Source: Astropecten irregularis
Lineage: Eukaryota > Echinodermata > Asteroidea > Paxillosida > Astropectinidae
Reading direction: 5' to 3'
DNA length: 64,000 nt
Assembly: GCA_963971285.1 (NCBI GenBank)
Contig: OZ020248.1
Coordinates: forward strand, 9,610,001-9,674,000
Under the pieces are notes generated by a model, which saw only the letters and a program-made list of their open reading frames with translations, had not been told where the DNA came from and did not search any database. This document shows, piece after piece, positions 23,199 through 36,700 of this stretch. The position numbers were made by a program, and so were the translations under genes. Numbering within the stretch: position 1 is the first letter of the stretch; each line of letters starts with the position of its first letter.

Positions 23199-23322
23199 AT
23201 AAGATATGTTAACGCGTCCGTTATCATATCTTATGTTGGGGGAATCAGACACGAGAACGCGTCCATTATCGTGTCTGATTCCAGGTAGTCAGACATGCAA
23301 TGCGTCCATTAACATGTCTGAC
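23199..23322. other. Three consecutive stem-loops with a common CGTC apex
   Basis: Stem-loops at 23,199-23,234 (16-bp stem, one mismatch), 23,241-23,282 (19-bp stem, two mismatches) and 23,288-23,322 (15/16-bp stem, small bulge). All have the apex (A)A(C/T)G-CGTC-C(A/G)TTA. The outer stems differ: ATAAGATATG, GGAATCAGACACGA and GTCAGACATG, each matched by its own complement. Function unknown. Confidence 0.8.
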
Positions 23323-26300
23323 CACGAGTTCAGGGAGTTCAGGAGTTTACCATTTTTTCTAAATGAATTTTATTTTGGTATATTTTGGTCATGTCTCTGC
23401 AGTTGCTTATTTTCTGGTGTCACTTTCCATTCATACTGTATATGGTTATCTTCTGTCATGACGTCAAGCCCTGATTTCTAGATACACTCTAATAAGCATC
23501 GGGATAGTTTGCTATATTGACAAAATAATTCGATTGTGATTGTGACATCATCAAAACTCTATTTCAAATCCCATGCAAGGAATTGTTCAATCAACATGAA
23601 ACGTGGTGGGTATAAGCCTACACATATCCCAAAAGAATATTATGATTCTATCATGTGAAACGTGACAATGCCTTCAAAGGGCAGCATTAAAACTAAGAGG
23701 TTTACCTCCCCATAACACCACTGTACAAGTTTACAACTTACACAAAGAATGTGCAGCACAAAATATTCTGGCATCATCATACTAACTTAAAGGGGAATGA
23801 CCAATGGTGATGAAACAAATTATTTTCTTTAATTTTCTTTTATACATGAACAACTACTTTGCCTAAACAGGCACTAATTGGTTTGTTATCAAGTCCAAAT
23901 ACAGGCTGGCTTAATTAAATATATACATATGCATACATGCACTGGGGATGTCACTCTGTCACAGCCATCTGACTTTTGCGGAAAACATTCTTTTCTTTCC
24001 TAGTTAGTTTTTGTTCAAAAATCATCTTAAAGTACTCACTTCAGTCTTTTATTTTGTTTTCAAAGGGATTTTATTTAGGGGAGGGGAGGGGGAGGTTACA
24101 CAGTCATTACCTCAGCCTCCCTTTAAGAGAAATGGAGCAAATAAATGTATAAAGAAGATTGTACACATTTGTTAATAACTCATGTATGATGAGTAGTATG
24201 GTTTGCCCAACATTGTGGCGCTAATCAATAGTATTTCTCATACTATTATTCAATATTGCTTTCAATGACTCCTAATAGCATTGGAATTGCCAGATATAGC
24301 ACGGTTTCCTTTTTAACATGAAGAACAGTTTTCCAATGTGTACTCATTACTAGGGTGATATATGTACAAGTCTCTTACTGTAACATGGACACCAGTCATA
24401 ACACCACTCATTCTACCTGAACATGATAGACAAGAGTGACCTATAGGATCAAACAGATCAAACAGTTGTAGGTAAAATAGCAACAAGCTAAGTATGATTA
24501 ACATCCAATTGTCATATTAATGTACAAAGCTTTGAAGAGCTTGTTACACCAAGGGTATGGACAATTCTTCAGAAGACACAGAAGAAACCATGACAACTTG
24601 GCAAGTAAAATAGCCCAAGCAATATGGTGTATACATGTACATGTACATTGAAAGAGTCAAAAAGTGTTGTGTCGAAGATGGTATAGACCTATGATTCAGA
24701 TTAACTGTATTTATCTACAGTATTGATTGTGAGAGTAATTTGTAATCTAACATCAAAATTGAGCTGATAAGACCTCATTTGAGGGTATTTTTCCTGGTCT
24801 ACTTTCTTCAAAGATGAAGACTGATCACACATGCCAAACTACATGTAGAAGATGCCCTTGGACTATCGTGCGGGGTATGAACAATTCATCTGTCATATAT
24901 CTGCAATCAACCAGAAAGATATTTTTGCACATACATTGTACATGCACAAACTAGTGATTGGAATGTGAGATCGGAACATGAAAAGATAATGAGTAAGACC
25001 TAAAATGCATTACTGATCAACCTTAACTTATGTCATCACAGAGTAACTTTCAGCCACAACCTTTAACAGAGAACTGAACAGTGTTGAAAGGAGACTTGAT
25101 ATGTTTTAAGCAAAGATTCCAAATGAACATCAGATGTTTCAACTGACAAATCAGCACTAATTATTGTCACATATTACACAACATCCCAAACTTAAATTAA
25201 ATACACAATCCTGTATGCCTCAATTTCAATGCACACTATATAGATATAGATATACATGTATATTATATAGCCTCTGTGTAACCACCATGTAGGTAACACC
25301 GTCCCCAAAATGTTTCTTCTTTGGTAAAGTTCAGATGATAAATTTATAAATTCAACAACAGATATGGATGGAGTAATAATAAAAACATTGATTTTGTACC
25401 TACATGCCTATATGAACAAAATGGATCAAGTTATGAAGTCCTTGTCATGTGAGTAAATGTACTAAGTAACAGATTGTTTTCATTCAAGTTCAGCAGCTGA
25501 TTTCACGAAATGTTGCGTAACTTTACACAACTTACAAATGTCATGAATGTAGCGTAAGTTCCGTGAAACCGGCATAACTTGTGCAACCAAAGGCAGGAAA
25601 TGTTGCATAAGTTACGCAACAAAATGCTGCGTACACAACATTTGAAGTTTCATGAAATCGGCTGCTGAAGATACAGTTGCTATAAACAAGTTGAATGGCC
25701 AAATACCAAACCTAAACATTTTGACAAAAAAGGAATGACTTTTAAATATTCTATTAGGAGTTTTACTTTCAACTATTCCCAACCTCAGGCAAAGAAAGAC
25801 AGTGACAGTGTGATTCACTGGAAACGATGGAAGCTCTCTTTGATGACACAGAACAATTGATGTACCAGTATATTCCATGGAGGATCAGAGTTCATAAGCA
25901 AACACTGGTTGCATACTGTAATCAAGTGAAGTGATGTTGTAGTCTGTTGTAGTCTGATTGCCACTGATGATTAGAAGATGCAATAATAACCACTAGACAG
26001 AAATGAAGCCATGTATGTGTTGTACAGGCTTCTCTTCCTCCTCCTTGATGATCTATGATGTACAACTTTGATCCACAACTGTTTGGCAATGAGCATGCAT
26101 GTAAATGCATGTTGTTGGATTCCACAGACTTGCTGATCATACTGATGCATGTTTGTCCTCCATGCGTAAGGCAGTAACCCATGCCAGGGGGCTTCAGGGG
26201 TACTGATGCTTGCCACGGCATGCCCCTGGTCACTTCTTACAAAAGAAGTAACTTGTAGTTTATCAGGAATAATTGTTCAATGATGATGATGATTGAAGGC

Positions 26301-26470
26301 CACAAAAATCAAAATACATTGTTTATTGTATTCTCTCGTACATTAAACTACAATACTGCAATTAGTTATCACTGCTGTCACTGGGCCAGAGGTTGGGAAT
26401 ATTGCCACACCTAACACATTCCTGAATGCAAATTGTATGTACTACTAATAGTATGCAGTAGTAATTGATA
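23323..26470. other. Intergenic, no gene seen
   Basis: AT-rich sequence with TACATG microsatellites (about 24,635-24,650) and a G-rich patch at 24,077-24,095. It contains the palindrome listed at 25,492-25,665. No coding exon recognised. Confidence 0.4.
25492..25665. repeat. Palindromic element with CAGCAGCTGATTTCACGAAA ends
   Basis: The left end AGCAGCTGATTTCACGAAA pairs with TTTCATGAAATCGGCTGCT at the right. The arms repeat GTTGCGTAAC/GTTACGCAAC words. The end resembles the GGCCGATTTCA terminus seen elsewhere. Confidence 0.7.
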
Positions 26471-26566
26471 GTCAATGTATTTGGATTTCAGAAACTTAGT
26501 AATTTGTAGTACTGGGTCTTCTTTCATTAGCACATGATGTAGTAAAACATAGTGTCCTGTGGGTTG

Positions 26567-26938
26567 TTATAATAATAATATAATAATTTTGGCATTTATA
26601 CAGCGTTCTCACACACAAGCATGACAAGAAGGGTATCACAACGCTTTATACGTAATTATTATCCCTGGTCATCGGGCCCATTTACATTCCTGAAACGGAA
26701 TGGGGAGTATACAGCCCGCAGCTGCCTGCAAAGCGCGCAGGGCCGCTAATCAAACAAACAAAGCCATCTCTACCCTCGCAGGTACCCATGTACACCTGGG
26801 TGAAGAGGAACAATGAGTGATTAAGTGTCTTGCACAAGAACGCCAGCACCATTAGCCCATGGCCAGATTCGAACCCACAATCTGAAGATTGACCACAAGA
26901 TCTTGAGTACGACACGCCAGACCATTAGGCCACAGTAC
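26567..26938 (-). repeat. tRNA-like composite SINE, longest copy
   Basis: Same order of blocks as 5,832-6,140, with extra sequence at its left (TTTTGGCATTTATACAGCG, then CACAACGCTTTATACG). The - strand carries the GGGTTCGAATC B box. It splits repeat R between GTCCTGTGGGTTG and TTGTTGTTGAATG. Confidence 0.75.
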
Positions 26939-28617
26939 CCCACAGTTGTTGTTGAATGTTTGTTAATTATTATGTACTCAAATGCAGAAGGACACAGTAC
27001 TGCAAAATACTATTAAAATTTAGTATATGGTACTTAGCAAGTAAGTCCTATCTACTTTTGTTGAGAATGCATACATTTAAAATTGACTAACTCAAGTGGG
27101 TAAACATGAGTGCAGGGAAACTGTTTCACATTTGAAAAGTAATTTAGACATCACAATATCATGCAGTTACAATGCTTCATTGCGATTTCTCTAAAGACCA
27201 AAATAATTCTTTTAACAGGAAAATATAAAAGAAACAGGGAAAATCCACCATGAACATTAGGCCTACAGGACTTGACAATTTTAGTTGTGGGTCACACAAA
27301 GAAGCATATATGAAAGTACATGTAATCTTAATCGTTTGTACATGTACATGTGAAATTTCTATCCGAGTCCAATTCACATCTGGTCTGTTACAAATGGTGC
27401 ACACTAGGGCCAGGACCACCCCCCCCCCCCAGAAAGCAGCTGGTCCCACCCATAAGCAAACAACCATCAAGCATAAAACCATATTAGCTGTGATTGAAGG
27501 CTTTTTAGTCATGGTAAATCTAGCAAGTCACATGTACATGTAGGTATAGAATAGAATTACGGCAAAATTTGGACAACAATGAGTCTTTTGTGAGTATGAG
27601 TTTGTTCTAAAAAAAAAGCAGAGGGACTGATTACTTTTGTACATTCACAATGATCTGGTGTCTGGTTAACCTCTTATTAGCCCCAAATGGGCTTAGCGAA
27701 ATATATCGCTAAATATATCAATACACATGTATTTGATTCAGGGTTTGCCCAAAAGACTCTAAGACATGGTAGATTTTCCCTTTTTGTTTTTTTTACTGAA
27801 AAAGTACGAGAGATAAAAGTTCCACTCTGAACTTGGGACATAAGTGTGCATACATTTTGAAGACTTCATATCAGTGCCACACAGAGAAGCATGTTAAAAA
27901 AATTAAGCTTTTGTCTGATTCATGCCATTGCAGATGTTCCACTTATGGTGCCTAGTAGGGCAAGCTGCCTCCCCCCCAGAAAGCAGCTGCTCCTATTCAT
28001 TAGCAAAAACACATCTAGAGGCATAAACATGATGTTTTGTTCTTGAGACATATAACTTACTTTTTAAAAGTAAAGCTTACTCAAAGTGATGTATCGTTAG
28101 GACTGCGTTTTCTTCAAATTTGTAAACTTGGCAAATAATTAGCCGTATAACAGGGGAAAATATTTGGGTAGGATTTAAATGTATTCACGGTGAAGGTACC
28201 ATGAGACACTTGCACAATATCATGGGAAATAAGGATTTCTTTTCTGTGTGTTTTATCTGGAATAAACCTTTAGTGGGATGTATATTATAAACATATGAAG
28301 AGAAGCTGATTTGAGGATGTTAAAAAATCTGAAATATCAACAAATCAGACTTAAATGTCAAATAAACACAATATTATTTCATTGTAAATTACAATTATAC
28401 TCCTCTATCCATATCTGTTGTTGTAGGTTTATCACAAAGGAGGCAAGTCCCAGATGAACTGTGCCCATCCCCTAATAAATTCCCATTCATAGCTGATCCC
28501 ATCCATTAGACCAAAAGGTACTAATTGATATCACATTACAAAGCTTGGCTTGCCCTACCTAAGATATCCATATTACATGCACTTTCAGTACTTGATTACA
28601 CCCAAGGAAACAAAAAC

Positions 28618-28700
28618 CACAGGTTTGCTCAGGCAGGATTTGAACCTGCGACCTACTGCATTCTTGTGCAGACGTCATACCAGCTAGACCACGAAGCTCG
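28618..28700 (-). repeat. tRNA-like SINE head
   Basis: On the - strand: GCGAGCTTCGTGGTCTAGC ... GCAGGTTCAAATCCTGCC. It has A- and B-box-like sequences and a good T arm. The acceptor ends do not pair and the anticodon loop is one base short, so it is not a functional tRNA gene. Confidence 0.55.
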
Positions 28701-31152
28701 CTGTGGGTTTTCTTTTTCTGGGGGCAATCAGAAGTGTGGAGAATATCACGAATATGAAAATATCCAGTCGGGCAAGTCTCACTTAGAATGAAGATAATTA
28801 ACACTTGTGTTTTTCTTTTGTCAAGTGTGAGCATCTTGTTCTAGTTCCTTAAAACCTTTGCAATTAATTTGGACTATAAGTTTGAGAATTAATATTAAGC
28901 TTTTAAATAGATAACATTGCCAGTAATCATCATGACAAAGCATTTTCTGACAAATTGTTTTATTAATTGTAAATCATCATCTAGAAATTGAACCAAAACT
29001 TCAAATAATGGCCAGCCAGCAGTTGGTTCCTGCTGTGAACGAGGGTGAGCTATTATTATTAAACTAAAGTAGAAAGCTACCATTAAGAGAACAATCAGTA
29101 ACACAAAGAAAGCAATCTATTCCAGGTATTTGGATTTCAGACACTTAGTAATTTGCAGTATTGGGCCTCTTTCACAAGATAGTACACGTAGCTTTTCATG
29201 GTGGTCGTCGAATGTTTGTTATCATCGAAGGCGGAAACACAACATAAAGATTGTTGGCTTTCAGAGATGAAACAATTTCATAATCTCAGCCATCTTATTC
29301 ATGGACAAAAATATGGTTGAACTTTTGCCCAAGATGAATAAATTGGCTTTGGGTTGTTTATATACTTGAGTAATAGATATTACTGTAGTATATATCACTT
29401 TGCAATAGTGAAACATGTACTTATAAAGTGCAAAAGGACACACTGTGCCACAACATACTATACATGTATAGTCAAATTTAGTATATGTTTCTTAGCAAGG
29501 CACATCTACTGTTTGGCTTAGCAAACATCTGAGCTATTGGAACTGTTTGCCTGCTATTCAGCCTCTTTATGAAGCAGGCTCACTCACTGACTCACTGGCC
29601 ATATTTGTCATTTTGGAACCAGAAATGTTTTCACATTCCAGAATCAAACAACAAACAGATTTCAATAATGACAATTGACAATCAATGACTGGTTTTAACC
29701 TATAGGACCATGATGCATTGAGCAGCTCATCATGTTGTGTCCTGTTGGATGATAAATGATTCATCCATGCAAGTCTACACACAAATCTACTTCAAATAAA
29801 TAGGTCAATACACCAAGTTTGAGCGGACTTGTGACACGGTCTATGTTTCATTTGTAAACTCGTACATATTATACTTCAATGTATTTGGATTTCATACACT
29901 CAGTAATTTGAAGTATTGGTTCCTCTTTCACAAGCACATAATGTATTAAAACATAAGTACCTGTAGCTTGTCCTGTTGGTTGTCGAATGTTTGTTATCAT
30001 CGAAGGCGGAAACACAACATAATTGATTGTTGGCTTTCAGAGATGAAACAATTATATAATCTCAGCCATCTTATTCGTGGACAAAAATATGGTTGAACTT
30101 TTGCCCAAGATGAATAAATTGGCTTTGCAGAGGGACACAGTACTAACAAAATACTAAATAAATGTAGTATAATTTAGTATACTGTACAGTACAGTACATT
30201 TATATGTACAAGCAATTAGGCACAGCATTTGATACTGTTTTACTGTACACTTCATTGAAGTACAACATATGTACATGTATACATTTACAAATGCAACAGG
30301 GACAAAGTCACAAATCATGGCCCAATTAACTTGGTGAAATGATGTATACTGACCTAATAACATGAGATGCATTCTGGTTGATTCCCCCAAAATTACTTGG
30401 TATTGACTTTTAACATGAGCACAATAGATGTCAATGAGTACATAAGAAAGCTGTAGGTCAGCAAATCTCACCCAAACAATATTGAATGAATCTTCTATTC
30501 AGCCAAAATCAAATAATTTACCTGTCTCTTTTCAACTTAACTTTTGAGACAAAGGCTATAAAGGTACTGGACGTAACACTATAAGCAATTAAGAGGAAAC
30601 AACTTCTGTGTGAAGTACCGGTAACAATATCGAGGCGTACAGGCCAAACCATAAACAATTTACAAGAAAAGGAAAAAACATGTGCGTGATGATATTGAGG
30701 CATACAGGACTTTGCAATTACAATTAATTTGAACAATAAGTTTGAGAATTAAGGTGGAATATGCATACAATTAAAAACAATACTGCTTGGAAATGTACCA
30801 ATTTATGAGGCAATGCTGACTGATCATTGATTAGAATGTCATTTAAATCACAACTGTAAAATCCTATTCAACATGTTCAGGCCCTCCAGACGGTATTCAA
30901 CTATTCATACACGCAATTATTACAGGCTTAAAGATTCAATGTTGTTTTGACTGAATATTTTTTCCACATTCCAAATCCAAAGCATCTTCACATGCATATT
31001 CTACACGGACATTTGATTTGTTTTGCATTCTCCAATGATAATGTGAGATCTAAACAAGTGTGGGCATGTACACTGAGACAGTATGGTGATTTTCATTAGA
31101 TTTACTTTCAACATAATCTATGTACATTTAGCCATAAGGTTTACCCTACCTG

Positions 31153-32453
31153 GTCCTCCAGGTTGGGGGTTGGTCTTTGGGTTAACAACCCAAAACCATG
31201 AAAAAAGACATTGTTATACAGAAGCATCAATGAAAACTTCAACAAGACTTGACTTGGGAGAGGAAGGGCCTTTGAATAAAAGGACCACGACGCCATGCAA
31301 TGAAAGCCGTCAGGAAGCTGTAAGGCCCACTCCCCTTCTAACTCCCAGAAGTAATATTAGAGAAGCAACATGGAATATTACAACAATGTTTGAGACATGG
31401 AATGACACTGCAGGTAGCACGGGAGATGAGAAACTACAACATCTCACTCCTCGGACTGTGTGAAACAAGGTGGCTAGAGGCAGGGCAGATGAGGTTATCT
31501 GCAGAAGAATTGGTACTATAATTATTCCGGACACATAGAGAAGAAATTGCCCCTCATACTGAAGGGGTGGCCATGATGTTGGACCAAGAGGCACAACATG
31601 CTCTCATTGGTTGGGAACCGATCAACTCTCGTATTATCAAGGCGACATTTGCCACAGCGAAGACAAACATCAAGATGGATGTCATCCAGTGTTATGCTCC
31701 AACCAAAGACCCAGAGGGGGAAAAGAAAGATGACTTTTATAATTAACTACAGAAGGTTCTGGATAGGCGGGGAGCCAAAGATATATTAATTCTCATGAGA
31801 GATTTCAACGCTAAGATCGGGTCTGATAACACCGGTTACGAAGAAGTAATGGGAAAACAGGGGCTTGGTCTCTGATGAACGAGAACGGGGAACTGTTTGC
31901 AGGCATGTGCTCTCTGAACCAGCTGGTTATAGGAGGAAGCATCTTCCCACACAAACTAATTCACAAAGATCTTCGGACCATGTCACAGAGAATCAAATTG
32001 ATCATATGTGTATAAGCCATAAGTTCAGGAGATCACTGCAAGATGTTCGGGTGATGAGAGGGGCAGATGTGGAATATCGGACCACCATCTACGAGTGATG
32101 ATGGTATTAAGACTCAAGTTGAAGAAGCATAACACTCCTAGTAATACCCGTAAGAAGTTTAATGTGGGTCTGCTCAGAAACAAGGAGTGCTAAGGTCATT
32201 CCAACTCAGTCTTTCAAATAGGTTTCTGGTGTTGCAAGAGCTGCAGGAGGAGGTCGATACAGACGTTGAGACCCAATGCCATGCCAGCACACAAAAAAGC
32301 TGTGGCACGACACTTGCGAAGAGATATTGGGCAAGAAGAAAACACAACACAAAGAGTGGGTTTCTGCAGACACAATAGAGAAAATTGGAGAAGTGTCGTC
32401 GATGACCTATAGCTATGCTCCTCTGGAGGCAAAGGGCCTAAGTAAGTAAGTAA
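31153..32453 (+). mobile_element. Internally deleted non-LTR retrotransposon (LINE) with 14-bp target duplication
   Basis: Flanked by GTTTACCCTACCTG at 31,139-31,152 and 32,454-32,467; ends in (AAGT)n, a simple-repeat tail. Frameshifted translations resemble an AP-endonuclease domain: a TWN-like start near 31,368, then VIQCYAPT (about 31,685), DFNAKIGSDNTGYE (about 31,804) and IDHMCI/KFRRSLQDVRVMRGAD (about 31,998-32,062). Reverse transcriptase is absent; endonuclease sequence passes directly to what looks like the 3' end. An in-frame stop (TAA near 31,743) and frameshifts make it dead. Confidence 0.85.
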
Positions 32454-32467
32454 GTTTACCCTACCTG

Positions 32468-33430
32468 ATGAGCACAGTGAGCAATCTTAAGAATCAGTGA
32501 TTTCTAGGGGCAGAAATTGAAGCTTACATTGACAAAGGCAAAACAAGTTTATGATTTAGTACAGTAGTCATCATGTTGTTCATACAGTAGCCATTTTCAC
32601 TATCAGTGGTCCAACCATTTAAACTTAACTTAAAACTGTTTTTATTTCCGGTTTTGTCTTTTATAAATTGTTTCACCTACGGGATAATGTTCTTGACTAT
32701 CCTCGTCTTGTTTTGAGTTGTTGTTGCACCTTTCCCTTAAAAATCTCTTATAACTCTAATTCTACCTACGATTTATCCTAATACATTGCCCTATATCATA
32801 TCATAATTCTAACCTACACTATAGCCATGGCATTAACACATTAATCCTAACTAAACCTAACTGTAACTAATTGTAAACAATAATCCTAAGCCTTAAGCCT
32901 AATCCTGAACATGATCCTAATCTACCTCCAACTAAACACTGGTGCACCAATAATGATCCTATTCTTAAACTTATTCTCAAGGGAAAGGTGCAAAGATAGC
33001 TCCGGGTTATTGATTGATGGACCAACTGACCTGTTAAAATGTGGTGAATTGAATAAATGACTATTCTATGCACTTGGACATGTACCTATGCAGATCTACA
33101 ACACTGAGACAAATTGCAATTAACCATGATTGTGTAGCTTGGGAACTGTTAAAATCACTAGCCAAAATGCTTTTTCTGCATTTGAGGAATCTTTTGCACA
33201 GATTGCAGAGTGTGGGCTGGGCCTACCTAAGACCTACCAAGATGAGCAACAGTTTTGTCACCAAATTTGATTGAAACCATTTGCCCTGAATGCCTACCTT
33301 TGATCATGTCCATTATTTTGCTGCTTCAAGGATTGTTTTGGATTCAATCAAATGAATTAATGTCATCAGGTACAGGAGCTAACAAGCTCATAATTGTTTA
33401 AGGAATGACATTTTGCTTCAGCCAAATACC
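32468..33430. other. Intergenic with an inverted pair and degenerate CCTAA words
   Basis: TTGCACCTTTCCCTTA (about 32,729) and AAGGGAAAGGTGCAAA (about 32,981) are inverted copies bounding about 265 bp that contain many CCTAA/CTAACT words. No gene recognised. Confidence 0.5.
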
Positions 33431-33603
33431 AAGATGAGATCAAAACATAGTGGCTTGTCCTGTTGTTGTTGAATGTTTGATATGATCAAATTAAAGGCAG
33501 AAGCACAACATGAAAAGAGAGATTGTTGGCCTTCAAGGATGAAACGATTCTTATTTAGACAAAATGTGGTGTAACTTTTGCCCTAAATATAAAATGAAAT
33601 GCC

Positions 33604-33676
33604 TTTGTTTGTTTGTTTGTTTTTGATATATTTAGTTGTTTCTTTTTTTGTGTTTGTTTGTTTGTTTGTTTTTGTT
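33604..33676. repeat. (TTTG)n microsatellite
   Basis: Interrupted runs of TTTG. Confidence 0.85.
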
Positions 33677-33749
33677 TTAATAATTCATAGCATGTGCCAA
33701 TTCAAAAGTTTTTGTTCAACCTAATTGACAGCAAGGTAAATTGCAAGAT

Positions 33750-36700
33750 ATATGTGTGGGTCATTCCAAACCCAAGGTGGTGGACACAGGCGGACCCAGA
33801 AAAATGGGATAGTATGTCACTTAACATTCAAACTGTTTAACATGTAATGTATTGTATTGCAAGTGACAGAGAAAGATGGAGGGTGTTTCTCTGCCTTGCA
33901 CAACAGTCAAAGAATGTAAATGACCAATCTAACATGTACAGTATGTAATGCTGACAAGTATAGGAAGCAGGAAAAAGAATTTAAGAAAACATCCTTCAAG
34001 AAATAAGGGTCTTTACTCAGTGAAGAAATTATCTTCGCAATCATTTTGCAATTTTTGTAGGCACTGCGCACAATCTGGTAAGAAGAAAATAATTATGCAT
34101 CCTTGGCATACGCCTCTTTATTGCTGATTCTATCCTCAATCCTTGTTCTCTGCCTGTTGCATTTAGCAATATGTGTAGGCCCTGCCCTCTCTGAATTCAA
34201 GTGGGGAGTGGTGGGCACAGTTTGAACCTGCGGAGAGCTGGGCAGAAATCTTCAGTGATGGTACCACCTACGTACTTACAGTGGCTAGAACACTGCACAT
34301 TAACAAGCCTGAAGCTTCATACATAGACAAACACTATAAGTTATTCCTGGAAGGAAAATGTTTAAGAGTACATGAAAGATGTACATCTAATTATGATGTA
34401 CTGCGGGTAATTTTTGTGATTTACAGAATGATTCTTGATGGTATCCATGTTACAGCGATAAACTTGCACAACTTAATGCAATGCCCAAATACATATTAAC
34501 AGTTTGTAGGACAAGCGTACGTAGAGACACTTGATGTTAACAAGCACTCAGTACCTGATACCGGCAAGGAGAATGGAGAACCAAAATGTGTAAATTGCAC
34601 ATAGATAGTATTGATTATCTGGACAGAACTTGAAAATGATTTTCTACCATGTTTACATTAAAGTTTGTGACAGAGTGCATCTCCATGGGGCCATTAATTA
34701 TAAGCCCTAGTTTTTTTAACAGGGACACAGTACACATCCCACTAAATTTGGGTAAATGAAGCTCTCGAAATTATCTAAATGAGTGAAGTTTTGTGCATGG
34801 AAGGGGGAAGGAGGGGGTGCAACAGCAATAAAATCTACAGTCATGTTTTACTATTAGTAAGTATATACTCCAGTATGCATTAATTCAAATGCACCAAAAC
34901 TTGTTCCAATAGACATCCCAGGCATCTCTGATTGGCTGTAAATTACCTACAACTGATTGATCACTGCCTTTCCTGTTACAGGAATACTGATTGGTTAATG
35001 GCTAAAAGCCTCATTTTTATCTGCCAAACCATATAATAATGCGCTTGTAATAATTATGTATACTGCATGCTGCATAGCTACACGGAAGGAAATCTGAGAC
35101 TGACCCATCGTTCAGTCTAAACAAAAGAACAATTACATCCGAGCTGATGCACATTTTAAATTCTAGTTAGTCAATTAAGTGCTACTTGTATTTTTCTATT
35201 TTATATTGTGATCTGACTGACACGGCTATACCCATCATTATATTCTGAGTTTGGAATGATCATAGCAATCATCCAAAATGGTCCTTAATGAAAAAAAATT
35301 GCAATACAAACACCCAATCAGAGGGGCACACCCAATTTTGGGACCTGAATGAGTATTGAGTATGGACAATTTTCTTCTTTTCTTTTCTTTTTTCTTTTTC
35401 TTTGCAAGTACAGAGAAAGATCATCGGTATGGGGTTTCTCTGACGATCAGATTTGGCATCACCAATGGATATTATTTTTGTTGGATATAAAAATATTACA
35501 TTTTTTTGTTTCTCTGCCTTGCACAACAGTCAAAGAATGTAAATGACCAATTTAATATGTACAGTATGTAACGGCTGACAAGTAGGAAATATGACAACAA
35601 GAAAATCCTTCAAGAGACAAGCTGGGTCTTTACCATCTTTACTTATAAGAAAATATCTTTATAGTATTGACTATTCTGACTTGTGGTACATTTTTCTCTG
35701 CCTGTTGCAGTTTGCATTTTTTGTAGGCACTGCGCACCCTCTCAGAATTCAAGTGGGAGGGGGACATTTTTCCATGAAGTGGGGGGGGGGGGCCTTGTGC
35801 ACCCTCCTTTTGGCTACGCTAGTATTGCAGCCAATTTGAACCTGAGAGTACATGTAACAGAAATCTTTAGTAGCGGTGCCTAATGGTACCACTGACATAA
35901 TGGTACAACCCATACTGACTATAACACTGCACATTAACAAGCGTGAAACTTAAATTGCACATGTACATTAGTATTGCTTATCTGCCAGCATGTGATTTTT
36001 TCATGTGCACTCACAAGCACTGATACAGTGCTCATCCACGCCCGTGAAGGGCAAGCCTAATTTGCATAACATATCCGAGTTTGCTACGAAAGCTCATGCA
36101 CATTTTAGTAGGCACTGCGCAATCTCTCCGAATTCAAGTGAGGAGGGGGGAATTTTTCCATGAAGGGGGGGGGGGGGGACCCTTGTTCCCCCTCCGCAAT
36201 TGGCTATGATATTGCAGCCAATTTGAACCTGAGAATTGCACCAGTAAGCAGGAGGTCGTGGGTTCGAATCCCACCTGAGCCAGCATGTGATTTTTTCAGT
36301 ATACAGTGCTCATCCACGTCGGTGAAGGGCAAGACTAATTTGCATAACATCGAGTTTGCTACAAAAGCTCATGCACATTTTACATTCTAGTTAGTCAATA
36401 AAGTGCTACTTGTATTTTTCTTGTAACAGGAAAGGCAGTGATCAATCAGTTGTAGGTAATTTACAGCCAATCAGAGATGTCTGGGATGTCTATTGGAACA
36501 AGTTTTAGTGCATTTGAATTATGCAAAATAATAACTACATATCTACAAGTAGGAAATCTGAGACTGACCCATTGTTGAGTGTAAAGCACAAGAACAATTA
36601 CTTCTGAGTTTGGCAAGATCATAGCAATCATCCAAAATGGTCCTTATTGAAACAAATTGCAATACAAACACCCAATCAGAGGGGCACACCCATTTTTGGG

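Larger units (their letters stand above)
26475..30190. repeat. Dispersed direct repeat 'R' (three copies here, a fourth at 33.4 kb)
   Basis: Copies near 26,475-27,060 (split by a SINE), 29,127-29,520 and 29,880-30,190 share GTATTTGGATTTCA, GTCGAATGTTTGTTATC, GAAGGCGGAAACACAACATA, TTGGCTTTCAGAGATGAAAC, GGACAAAAATATGGTTGAAC and GGACACAGTACT. A more diverged copy is at about 33,430-33,605. Between copies there is no gene. A separate diverged pair with CCAGAAAGCAGCTG is at 27,400-27,470 and 27,960-28,030. Confidence 0.8.

Noticed and set aside
24077..24095. G-quadruplex motif
   Set aside because: Only three full runs of four or more G; too weak to list as a feature.
31083..31463. 126-residue open frame as an independent gene
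   Set aside because: It begins outside and runs into the LINE across the target duplication; the endonuclease-like part is in other frames too, showing decay.
32830..32940. Interstitial telomere-like CCTAA repeats
   Set aside because: Words are irregular (CTAACT, CCTAAG, CTAAAC) with no (CCCTAA) run, and the block lies inside an inverted pair.
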